Assembly (NCBI RefSeq): GCF_017794765.1
Contig: NZ_CP051236.1
Coordinates: 3,562,691 to 3,626,690 of the forward strand
Source of the DNA: Nitratireductor sp.
GTDB lineage: Bacteria > Pseudomonadota > Alphaproteobacteria > Rhizobiales > Rhizobiaceae
Length of the DNA: 64,000 nt
Direction: 5' to 3'
Part shown: piece after piece, positions 10,188 through 17,518 of the stretch
How the letters are laid out: each line of letters starts with the position of its first letter
How positions within the stretch are numbered: position 1 is the first letter of the stretch
Notes under the pieces: model-generated
Seen by the model: only the letters and a program-made list of their open reading frames with translations
The model's database searches: none
What the model was told of the DNA's origin: nothing
Program-made: the position numbers and the translations under genes

Positions 10188-10850
10188 ATGGAGCAGACGG
10201 TGGATAGCAGGCGAACAGCACAGGAGACGCCTGCCCGGCTTGAGCTCACTACAGCAACCTATCGCCATCTTCTCAAAACGGCGCACCGCCACGCATCGCA
10301 CCTCATCGAAGCAGAAGACCTTCTGCATGAAACGCTGATCGCCGCGCTGACTGCAGGCAACCGTCCGGGCATTGTGAGCCGCGCCTGGCTTCAGGGCGTG
10401 ATGCGGAACGTGGCAGCGACGAAACGGCGCTCCGCTAATCGCCGATCAAGCCGGGAAAACACCGCAAGCCTTTTCGAGCAGGCGGACGACAGTGATATTC
10501 CGGCAGCATTTCTCGCCGACCTGCCAAAGAGCCAGCGGATCGTGGCTCTCCTCGCTCTCGGTGGTCATACACGCAGCGAAATCCGGTATCTTCTTCGCAT
10601 TTCAGATGCAAGCCTGCGTCAACGCATTGCCGGCCTGCGCCAGCGTTGGCGCGATGCTGCCCCCAATGCCACTCCCCTTCCTGGAAAACTTCTGTCGGGC
10701 GCGCTCGCCTTCGGCGCGATCCGGCAGAGCCTTCGTCCGCTGGCCGGCCGCAGCCATACGTTCCTCGCGAGCCATGATCCGGACGGAAATCTTTTTGCGA
10801 TAAGTTTTTCTGCTCCCAAGGCTCACAAATCGGGTTCCGGCGGCAATTAG
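10188..10850 (+). CDS. ECF-like RNA polymerase sigma factor
   Basis: A 220-residue sigma-70 family protein. Region 2 is visible around HLIEAEDLLHETLIAAL (about 38-54) and region 4 around LPKSQRIVALLALGG through ISDASLRQRIAGLRQRW (about 110-155). About 60 residues follow region 4. The annotated ATG at 10188 lacks a ribosome site; an in-frame GTG at 10200 sits 6 nt after GGAG and may be the real start. No anti-sigma gene is adjacent. The next gene, 37 bp on, is a VOC protein on the same strand. Confidence 0.75.
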   Translation: MEQTVDSRRTAQETPARLELTTATYRHLLKTAHRHASHLIEAEDLLHETLIAALTAGNRPGIVSRAWLQGVMRNVAATKRRSANRRSSRENTASLFEQADDSDIPAAFLADLPKSQRIVALLALGGHTRSEIRYLLRISDASLRQRIAGLRQRWRDAAPNATPLPGKLLSGALAFGAIRQSLRPLAGRSHTFLASHDPDGNLFAISFSAPKAHKSGSGGN

Positions 10851-10887
10851 GAAGCAGAGCCACCAATGGTAACATCAGGAGACAGAC

Positions 10888-11277
10888 ATGCTTTCCAACG
10901 TCCGCATCGGCAACATCTGCTACTACGTCAGCGACATTGACCGCACGGAGGCGTTTTATCGCGATGTGATCGGGCTGAATGTCGAAAGGATGGAAGGAGA
11001 CGAGGAGACGGGCGACTGGCTGCTGGCCAGCATCGAAAACAATATCGAACTCATCTTCTTCAAGATGGACTCCCGCCCCGGAAACACGCCCATCGTGGTG
11101 TTCGATCTTTCTGAAGGTGGCATTGACGGGGTTGTGGAGGGCCTGGCGGAAAAAGGCGCAACCATCGTTACGCCCGTCAGTCATGCTCCCGGTGGCTGGT
11201 CGGCGGAATTTGCCGATCCGGATGGCCACGTCATGTCCGTTTATCAGTCGGAAGAGCGTCCGCGCCGACTTGCATAA
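10888..11277 (+). CDS. VOC (glyoxalase/bleomycin-resistance) family protein
   Basis: A 129-residue single-domain protein of two beta-alpha-beta-beta-beta modules: IGNICYYVSDIDRTEAFYRDVIG near the N-terminus and GGWSAEFADPDGHVMSVYQ near the C-terminus. An AGGAGA ribosome site precedes ATG 10888. Members bind a metal and act as lyases, dioxygenases or binding proteins. It follows the sigma-factor gene, perhaps in one transcript, and ends 3 nt from the convergent glycerate kinase gene. The substrate is unknown. Confidence 0.87.
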   Translation: MLSNVRIGNICYYVSDIDRTEAFYRDVIGLNVERMEGDEETGDWLLASIENNIELIFFKMDSRPGNTPIVVFDLSEGGIDGVVEGLAEKGATIVTPVSHAPGGWSAEFADPDGHVMSVYQSEERPRRLA

Positions 11278-11280
11278 GGG

Positions 11281-12552
11281 TTATTGCACCAGCACTGCCC
11301 GCAGATCATTGACATTCGTGCCGGTCGGCCCCGGCACGAAAAGGTCGCCCAGGGCATCAAACGCGCCCCAGGCGTCATGCGCAGCGAGCAGCGCCTTCGG
11401 GTCGTGGCCGGCGGAGCGCAGCCGCGCGGCGGAGCGGTGATCGGCAAAGGCGCCGGCATTCTCCTCCGACCCATCGATACCGTCCGTATCGGCAGCGAAC
11501 GCCGAGATGCCGGACACGCCCTCGATGCGGAGCGCAAGCGCCAGAAGGAATTCGGTGTTGCGTCCACCGCGCCCGCCGCTCTGGCGTATCGTCACCGTGG
11601 TTTCGCCGCCCGAAAGCAGCACGACCGGCTTTCTGAACGGCCGGTCGCGCAGTGCGATTTCGCGGGCAATCGCGGCATGAACTCCGCCCACTTCACGCGC
11701 CTCACCTTCAATGGCATCGGAGAGAATAACGGCAGGCACACCCTGTGCTTCGGCAGCGGCCGATGCCGCCTCCAGCGAGCGCGCGGCGGAGGCGATGACG
11801 TGAACCTCATGGCCTGAAAAACGTGGATCATCCGGCTTTGGTGCGTCCGCCGCAGGTGATGCGAGATGCTGCATCACCGCATCGGGCATCTGGATGTCAA
11901 AAGCTCTGATCACGGCAAGCGCGTCTGTACGGCTTGCTGTATCCGGCACTGTTGGGCCAGAAGAGACAAGCGCCGGATCGTCACCGGGAATATCAGACAC
12001 GATCAGCGAAACGACGCGGGCGGGGTGGGCCGCAGCGGCCAGCCTGCCGCCCTTGATCGCGGAAATGTGCTTGCGCACCGTGTTCATGGCCGAGATCGGC
12101 GCGCCGGACGCCAGAAGCGCCTCGTTGACGGCGATCTCGTCAGCAAACGTCAAGCGGCCCGCCGGCGCGGGCAACAGGGCCGAGCCTCCTCCACAGATCA
12201 GGGCAATTACAAGATCATCAGCACCAAGCCCGGACACTCTGTCCAGAAGGCGCTGCGCACCGGAAAGGCCGGCCTCATCCGGCACCGGATGCGCCGCCTC
12301 CAGCACCTCGATCATGCGGGTGGGTGCGCCATAGCCATAACGGGTGACGACAGTGCCTTCCAGAGGCCCGTCCCAGGCCTCTTCGAGCGCCGCCGCCATT
12401 TGCGCCGCGCCCTTGCCTGCACCGACAACGATGGTGCGGCCTTTCGGCTTCGGCGGAAGGAACTTACGAATGGTCCTGGAGGGGTCTGCGGCAGAAACCG
12501 CTGCCTCGAACAGCGTTGTGAAAAGTGCTTTCGGATCGATGCCACAATTCAA
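11281..12552 (-). CDS. ttuD: glycerate 2-kinase (MOFRL/DUF4147 family)
   Basis: A 423-residue kinase that phosphorylates D-glycerate to 2-phosphoglycerate. The N-terminal DUF4147 domain has VVGAGKGAAQMAAALE (about 41-56) and ICGGGSALL (about 117); the C-terminal MOFRL domain has LLSGGETTVTI and GGRNTEFLLALAL, then AADTDGIDG. It is the last gene of the puuD-guaD-kinase run. This makes sense: ureidoglycolate breakdown gives glyoxylate, which the glycerate pathway turns into glycerate, the substrate here. Glyoxylate carboligase and tartronate semialdehyde reductase are not in this window. Confidence 0.9.
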   Translation of the reverse strand: MNCGIDPKALFTTLFEAAVSAADPSRTIRKFLPPKPKGRTIVVGAGKGAAQMAAALEEAWDGPLEGTVVTRYGYGAPTRMIEVLEAAHPVPDEAGLSGAQRLLDRVSGLGADDLVIALICGGGSALLPAPAGRLTFADEIAVNEALLASGAPISAMNTVRKHISAIKGGRLAAAAHPARVVSLIVSDIPGDDPALVSSGPTVPDTASRTDALAVIRAFDIQMPDAVMQHLASPAADAPKPDDPRFSGHEVHVIASAARSLEAASAAAEAQGVPAVILSDAIEGEAREVGGVHAAIAREIALRDRPFRKPVVLLSGGETTVTIRQSGGRGGRNTEFLLALALRIEGVSGISAFAADTDGIDGSEENAGAFADHRSAARLRSAGHDPKALLAAHDAWGAFDALGDLFVPGPTGTNVNDLRAVLVQ

Positions 12553-12566
12553 ATGCGCCCCCTAAT

Positions 12567-13874
12567 TCACAAGGCGCTCTTGGCCGCCTCTCCTGCAACA
12601 TAAGTTTCCACGATGGCGCGGTCATCGGCAAGCGTCTGGAGCAGGAAAAGCTCCTCCGCCAATGTTTCCACACGCTCCATGCGCAGCGCCATGACGGGCG
12701 TCGCGCGCGCGTTCAAAACCACGATATCGGCGTCCGATCCCGGTTCCAGCGTGCCCACGCGCTCCGAAAGGGATAGTGCTTCGGCATTGCCGCGCGTGAT
12801 CTGCCAGAAGGAGGCCAGCGGATTGAGTTTCTGGCCATTGAGCGCGATGACCTTGTAGCCCTCATCCATGGTGCGGAGCATGGAGTAATTGGTGCCGCCG
12901 CCCACATCCGTCGCCGAGGCCAGCCGCAGCGGCTTCTCGCGTTTGCGATAGCGCTGATAGTCGAACAGGCCGGAGCCGAGGAAAAGGTTTGAGGTGGGGC
13001 AGAACACGGCGACAGAGCCCGTGTCCGACAACACATCCGCTTCGCGCTCGGAAAGATGAATGCAATGGCCGAAAAGCGCCTTGGGGCCAAGCAGGCCGTA
13101 ATGCTCGTATATGCCGGTATAGTCCGGCGCATCGGGATAGAGCTTAAGCGTGAAGGCGATCTCGTCGTGATTTTCGGAAAGATGCGTCTGCATGTGCAGG
13201 TCGGGAAACTCTTGCATTAGCGCCGACGCCATCTCCATCTGCTCGGGGCTGGAGGTGATGGCGAAGCGCGGCGTGATGGCATAGTTGAGCCGGCCCCTGC
13301 CGTGCCAGTCGCCGATTAGCGCCTTCGTGTCGTCATAGGACGACTGCGGTGTGTCCGTGAGCGCTTCCGGCGCGTTGCGGTCCATCATCACCTTGCCACC
13401 CACAACGCACATGTTGCGCGCCAGCGCCTCGCTGAAAAACGCCTCCGCGCTTTCCCTGTGAACGGAACAATAGGCGGCAACCGTAGTCGTGCCGTTGCGC
13501 ACCAGCTCGTCGAAAAAGAGCCGGGCGATGCGGCGGCCATGCTGGATGTTGGAGAACTTCGTTTCCTCTGGAAACGTGTAATTGTTCAGCCAGTCCAGAA
13601 GCTCGGCGCCGTAACTCGCAATCACCTGCATCTGCGGGAAATGCGCATGGGCATCGATGAAGCCCGGCAGGATGAGGTGCGGGCGATGATCCACCACCGC
13701 GTGCCCCGCTTCGGCGCCTGCTGCGACCTCGGCAAAGCTGCCGGATGCGAGGATAACGCCATCTTCGACCAGAACCGCGCCATCCTCTTCAAAGAGATAG
13801 GCGTCGTGGTCGTCGATGCTCCGAGGCTCGGCCTTGAAGGACAGAAGCCGTCCGCGGATGAGTTTCTGTGCCAT
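12567..13874 (-). CDS. guaD: guanine deaminase
   Basis: A 435-residue amidohydrolase that converts guanine to xanthine and ammonia in the cytosol. Zinc-binding and catalytic motifs are present: PGFIDAHAHFPQ (about 71-82), MQTHLSEN (about 226), GHCIHLSE (about 265) and ATDVGGGTNYSM (about 315). Length fits the long, AtzF/TrzA-like guanine deaminases. It starts 3 bp after the puuD stop and is followed 14 bp on by the glycerate kinase, so the three genes form an operon. Its product feeds xanthine dehydrogenase encoded at 16.7-21.3 kb. Confidence 0.93.
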   Translation of the reverse strand: MAQKLIRGRLLSFKAEPRSIDDHDAYLFEEDGAVLVEDGVILASGSFAEVAAGAEAGHAVVDHRPHLILPGFIDAHAHFPQMQVIASYGAELLDWLNNYTFPEETKFSNIQHGRRIARLFFDELVRNGTTTVAAYCSVHRESAEAFFSEALARNMCVVGGKVMMDRNAPEALTDTPQSSYDDTKALIGDWHGRGRLNYAITPRFAITSSPEQMEMASALMQEFPDLHMQTHLSENHDEIAFTLKLYPDAPDYTGIYEHYGLLGPKALFGHCIHLSEREADVLSDTGSVAVFCPTSNLFLGSGLFDYQRYRKREKPLRLASATDVGGGTNYSMLRTMDEGYKVIALNGQKLNPLASFWQITRGNAEALSLSERVGTLEPGSDADIVVLNARATPVMALRMERVETLAEELFLLQTLADDRAIVETYVAGEAAKSAL

Positions 13875-13877
13875 GTG

Positions 13878-15092
13878 CTAGCGCGCCTCTTCGAACCAGG
13901 TAACGATCAGCCGCCGCTCCTCTGGCGTGATGCCCGAGACATTGCCGGGCGGCATGGCGTGGCTGCGGCCCGCCTGCAGATAGATTTCGCGCGCATGCCC
14001 GGCAATGGAGGCATCCGTGTCGAGCACAACGTTTTTTGGCGGAAAAGAAACGCCCTCATAGCCCGGCACGGCAGCATGGCACATGGCGCAGCGCCCCATG
14101 ACCGTGTCACGGACCGCCGGAAAATGCGCCGAGGTCACGAAGGTCTGCCCCGTCGTCGAAAGCTTCGGCTCGCCAGTCAGCACCTGCGGTACGGTGGAAA
14201 GCCACATGATGATGATGAAGAGAACACCGGCCAGCCCCCAGGTCCAGTGCGGGGTACCCTTGCGAGCATGCACCGTGTTGAAATAGTGGCGGATCAGCAC
14301 ACCTATGATGAAGATAAGCGATGCGATGGCCCAGTTGAACTGTGTGCCGAACGCCAGCGGATAGTGGTTCGACAGCATCAGGAAGACGACGGGGAGCGTC
14401 AGGTAATTGTTGTGTAGCGAGCGCTGCTTGGCCTGCAGGCCAAGCTTCGGGTCGGGCGTGCGTCCTGCCTTCAGATCGGCCACCACGATCTTCTGGTTGG
14501 GGATGATGATCAGGAAGACATTCGCCGTCATGATCGTCGCGGTGAAAGCGCCCAGATGCAGGAAGGCCGCGCGACCGGTGAAGAGCTGCGTATAGCCCCA
14601 TGCCATCACCACAAGGATCACATAGAGAACCAGCATCAGCGCCGTGTCGTTTTTTCCGAGCGGCGATTTGCACAGAAGGTCGTAGAGCAGCCAGCCCAGG
14701 CCGATGGAGGCGAGCGAGATGAGGATACCGCCCCAGGCGGGCACATCGAGCACGTTGCGGTCGATGAGATAGAGATCCGCCCCCGCATAATAAACAATGG
14801 CCAGAAGCGCGAAGCCGGAAAGCCAGGTGGAGTAGGATTCCCACTTGAACCAGGTCAGGTGCTCCGGCATCGAAGCCGGTGCGACCATGTATTTCTGGAT
14901 ATGGTAGAAACCGCCGCCATGGACCTGCCATTCCTCGCCGTGGACGCCCTCGGGCAGGCCCGGCCGTTTCACCAGCCCCAGATCGAGCGCGATGAAATAG
15001 AAGGATGAGCCAATCCAGGCGATGGCCGTGACCACGTGCAGCCAGCGCACGCCAAAAGACAGCCAGTCCCACAAAACCGCGTATTCGTTCAT
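13878..15092 (-). CDS. puuD: membrane-bound urate oxidase with C-terminal cytochrome c (PuuD type)
   Basis: A 404-residue integral membrane enzyme that oxidises urate to 5-hydroxyisourate and passes electrons to the respiratory chain instead of oxygen. The N-terminal part is a DUF989 membrane domain with about eight or nine helices (starting DWLSFGVRWLHVVTAIAWIG). The C-terminus is a periplasmic cytochrome c with haem site CAMCH at 335-339 and a probable axial methionine at 380 (HAMPPGN). It is the first gene of a three-gene operon and is divergent from a LysR regulator. It shares only its symbol with the gamma-glutamyl-GABA hydrolase PuuD. Confidence 0.95.
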   Translation of the reverse strand: MNEYAVLWDWLSFGVRWLHVVTAIAWIGSSFYFIALDLGLVKRPGLPEGVHGEEWQVHGGGFYHIQKYMVAPASMPEHLTWFKWESYSTWLSGFALLAIVYYAGADLYLIDRNVLDVPAWGGILISLASIGLGWLLYDLLCKSPLGKNDTALMLVLYVILVVMAWGYTQLFTGRAAFLHLGAFTATIMTANVFLIIIPNQKIVVADLKAGRTPDPKLGLQAKQRSLHNNYLTLPVVFLMLSNHYPLAFGTQFNWAIASLIFIIGVLIRHYFNTVHARKGTPHWTWGLAGVLFIIIMWLSTVPQVLTGEPKLSTTGQTFVTSAHFPAVRDTVMGRCAMCHAAVPGYEGVSFPPKNVVLDTDASIAGHAREIYLQAGRSHAMPPGNVSGITPEERRLIVTWFEEAR

Positions 15093-15168
15093 GCCAGCTT
15101 CCTCAACTCCACCGGGCGCAGGGTGACGGAACCCGATATAAACGGAAAGCGGATAAGATCACGATGAC

Positions 15169-15187
15169 TTTCAAAAAATTTTGGAAA
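15169..15187. promoter_or_regulatory. candidate purine-cluster operator A (TTTC-N11-GAAA)
   Basis: In the puuD/lysR divergent region, CTTTCAAA-N7-GGAAA (15168-15187) forms a TTTC-N11-GAAA inverted repeat. The same pattern with the same spacing recurs at 21800-21819 between uraH and puuE. Confidence 0.5.
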
Positions 15188-15218
15188 ATAATGCGCGCGA
15201 AACTTCTGGGGGCAGTGC

Positions 15219-16139
15219 ATGGCCTATCTCGACAACATCGCCGTTTTTGTCCGCGTCGTGGAACTCGGCAATCTGTCTTCTGCGGGCCGCGACATGCGGC
15301 TTTCTCCGGCCGTTGCCTCGAACCGGGTGAAAGAGCTCGAAAAGCACCTCGGCGTGCGGCTCTTCAACCGCACCACGCGCCAGCTCACCCCCACCGAGCA
15401 GGGGCGCGTTTTCTATGAAGGCGCGCGAAAGGTTCTGGAAGCAGTGGCAGAAGCCGAAGCCTCGGTGGCCGATCTTTCCGGCCAGCCGCGCGGCACGATC
15501 CGCGTTACCGCGCCGCTTGGCATCGGCAAGCGGCTGATCGCCAGTGGAATCCCTGAGTTCCGTGACAGATATCCGGAGATCGAGGTTCGTTTGCGGCTGT
15601 CAGACCACGAAGTGGACATGATGCGCGAAGGCATCGACGTTGCTTTCAAGCTTGGAATTCTCGAGAATTCCTCGTTCCGCATGCGCGGCATCATGGATTG
15701 CGAGCGCGTTCTGGCGGCAGCGCCTGATTATCTGAAACGGCGCAGCGAACCGAAGACACCCGAAGCGCTGATCGATGATCGTCACGATTGCCTGATGCTG
15801 CGCTTCCCCGGCGCGCGCGAACATTTCTGGATGCTGCAAACACCCGAGGGCGCACGGAAATTCGAGGTGAGCGGCCCGTTCGATTCCGACGATGGCGACG
15901 TCATCACCGACTGGGCGCTTGCCGGGCGTGGCATCATCAACAAGCCCCGCTTCGAGATCGAGCCATTTCTGCGCGATGGAAGGCTTAAGGTGGTCCTGCC
16001 CCAGACCCCGCCTGTGCCGGTAAAACTTGCCGCGCTCTACCCGCACAAGAAGTTTCAGGACCCGAAAGTGCGGTTGCTGGTGGATTTCATGGCAAGCCGC
16101 TGCCAGAAGATGATCGGCGAGACCCTGTCGGAGCAATAA
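15219..16139 (+). CDS. LysR family transcriptional regulator of the purine cluster
   Basis: A 306-residue LysR protein with the N-terminal winged helix (AVFVRVVELGNLSSAGRDM, then PAVASNRVKELEKHLG, about 8-50) and a two-lobed effector domain. It is divergent from puuD, the classical LysR arrangement, and so probably activates the puuD-guaD-kinase operon. A motif shared with the uraH/puuE promoter region suggests it may control the whole island. The effector might be urate or another intermediate; this is inference. Its stop is 3 nt from the convergent brnA stop. Confidence 0.9.
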   Translation: MAYLDNIAVFVRVVELGNLSSAGRDMRLSPAVASNRVKELEKHLGVRLFNRTTRQLTPTEQGRVFYEGARKVLEAVAEAEASVADLSGQPRGTIRVTAPLGIGKRLIASGIPEFRDRYPEIEVRLRLSDHEVDMMREGIDVAFKLGILENSSFRMRGIMDCERVLAAAPDYLKRRSEPKTPEALIDDRHDCLMLRFPGAREHFWMLQTPEGARKFEVSGPFDSDDGDVITDWALAGRGIINKPRFEIEPFLRDGRLKVVLPQTPPVPVKLAALYPHKKFQDPKVRLLVDFMASRCQKMIGETLSEQ

Positions 16140-16142
16140 TGG

Positions 16143-16400
16143 TCAGCCTGCACGCAGGCTTTCGAGGCCGCGCTGAACAAGCTCGCGCATGAGGCGCTGA
16201 TAGGGAACGCCGCGCTTCTCCGCCTCAGCCTTCACCGCATCAAGTTGGCTTTGCGGCATGCGCATATTCACCCTCGCCGCCTTGTTCTCGAACTCGAACC
16301 CGGCGGATTTGAATGCACCAAAATCCAGATCGGAAAGATCCTGATCGAGGAAGTCTTCCGCATCCTTATCGGTTTTCAGTTTGGGAACGCTGCGTTTCAT
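16143..16400 (-). CDS. brnA: BrnA-type antitoxin (CopG/ribbon-helix-helix)
   Basis: An 85-residue antitoxin. The C-terminus VNMRMPQSQLDAVKAEAEKRGVPYQRLMRELVQRGL is a ribbon-helix-helix motif (about 45-80; quoted only as a class here), and the acidic N-terminal half would wrap the toxin. It overlaps the end of brnT by 35 bp, the toxin-first order typical of brnTA. Complexes of this kind usually repress their own promoter. Confidence 0.88.
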   Translation of the reverse strand: MKRSVPKLKTDKDAEDFLDQDLSDLDFGAFKSAGFEFENKAARVNMRMPQSQLDAVKAEAEKRGVPYQRLMRELVQRGLESLRAG

Positions 16401-16674
16401 AGCGTTTCACCTCCTTGGCATGCATGTAGCGCGCTGTGATGGGACGAATAAGACGCTTCCCGTCAACCGTGCGAAAGGTCACGCCTATGAACATGGGGCG
16501 GCCCTGCCGGTTGCGTCCTATGACGATGTAGCGGTCTTCCGGCCCGGAATGTGCCGGGTCCGGCGCAATCAACGGGTCATGAAGAAGCGCATGTTCGATC
16601 TCATTCTTCGAGACACCGTGCTTTGCGCATTTCGGCCAGTTTCCGGCATCCCAGTCAAAGCCCGCGATCTTCAT
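16366..16674 (-). CDS. brnT: BrnT-type ribonuclease toxin
   Basis: A 102-residue toxin of the BrnT (DUF497) family, RelE-like RNases that stop translation under stress. FDWDAGNWPKCAKHGVSKNE near the N-terminus and the central RYIVIGRNRQGRPMFIGVTF match the family, with the basic RLIRPITARYMHAKE near the end. The start ATG 16674 has no ribosome site, and the predicted transcription start is within a few bases of it, so the mRNA may be leaderless. It lies just after xdhC on the same strand, within the purine island. Confidence 0.9.
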   Translation of the reverse strand: MKIAGFDWDAGNWPKCAKHGVSKNEIEHALLHDPLIAPDPAHSGPEDRYIVIGRNRQGRPMFIGVTFRTVDGKRLIRPITARYMHAKEVKRYETQRSQTENR

Positions 16675-16682
16675 TCATGAAG

Positions 16683-16710
16683 TATGTAAGTTTGTACACA
16701 CAAATGTCAA
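16683..16710 (-). promoter_or_regulatory. brnTA promoter
   Basis: Reading the minus strand, TTGACA (16710-16705), a 16-bp spacer and TACATA (16688-16683) form a near-consensus sigma-70 promoter. The spacer contains TTTGT-N4-ACAAA, a likely BrnTA autoregulatory site. The -35 overlaps the xdhC stop codon (16709-16707). Confidence 0.6.
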
Positions 16711-17513
16711 TATGAATGCAAAGCCACCAGTATCTCCGCAGCCGCCACCGCCGCGATGACGGCGGGGCGTTTGTCGTGGACGGCGTTCCCGCCAATGGGG
16801 GTGGTGAGCTGTGCGAAACGGCGTTCATCGCCGCCATTCTTCAGATACCAGCTCTTGAAGGTCGCGCGCTTGGTCTTTGAGCCAATCATGCCGACATAGG
16901 CCGCATCATCACGTGCGAGCGCCTCGGCAACCAGCAGGAAATCGAGCGCATGATCGTGGGTCAGGATCACGAAGGCCGTCCCGGCGGGAGCTTCACGCAC
17001 CGCCTCTTCCGGCAGGGCCGTAAGGCGCGTCTCCACATCATCCGGAAAACCCTCAAGCGCCTCCCGACGGGTTTCGACCACCAGAACACGCACGGGCAGC
17101 GGGGTCAGCGCTGCCGCCAGCGCATGGCCGACATGGCCACCGCCAAACAGGATCACCTGCGGGAAGGCGCTTGCCTCTTCGCCAGCGCGCTTCACGAGCG
17201 CCCCGCGCTCCGCCTGATCAAGAAGGCGAATGTCGAGCGCCACCCGACCGCCGCAACACTGGCCGATTTCGGGCCCGAGCGGTATGTTGAGGGTTCCGTT
17301 GACAAGACTGTCCACGATAAGTTCGCGCGCTTTGGCGATCGCCAGAAACTCGAGCTGGCCGCCACCGATGGTTCCGAAAATCGCCGCCGGCGAAACCAGC
17401 ATCCACGCGCCCTCTTCACGCGGGGTCGAGCCCTTCGCCTCGCGTACCTCGACAAGCGCGACGGAAGGCGAGGCTTGCAGGAAGGTTTTCAGACCGGAGG
17501 TCGAATCGGCCAT
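16707..17513 (-). CDS. xdhC: xanthine dehydrogenase accessory protein XdhC
   Basis: A 268-residue chaperone that binds molybdenum cofactor, helps add the terminal sulfur and inserts it into XdhB. The start is ATG 17513 (MADSTSGLK), 5 nt after the xdhB stop. Motifs are GSTPREEGAWMLV (about 28-40), FGGGHVGHAL (about 122) and MIGSKTKR (about 205), with a Rossmann-like C-terminal domain. It is the fourth gene of a uraH-xdhA-xdhB-xdhC operon. Confidence 0.93.
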   Translation of the reverse strand: MADSTSGLKTFLQASPSVALVEVREAKGSTPREEGAWMLVSPAAIFGTIGGGQLEFLAIAKARELIVDSLVNGTLNIPLGPEIGQCCGGRVALDIRLLDQAERGALVKRAGEEASAFPQVILFGGGHVGHALAAALTPLPVRVLVVETRREALEGFPDDVETRLTALPEEAVREAPAGTAFVILTHDHALDFLLVAEALARDDAAYVGMIGSKTKRATFKSWYLKNGGDERRFAQLTTPIGGNAVHDKRPAVIAAVAAAEILVALHSY

Positions 17514-17518
17514 ATCGA

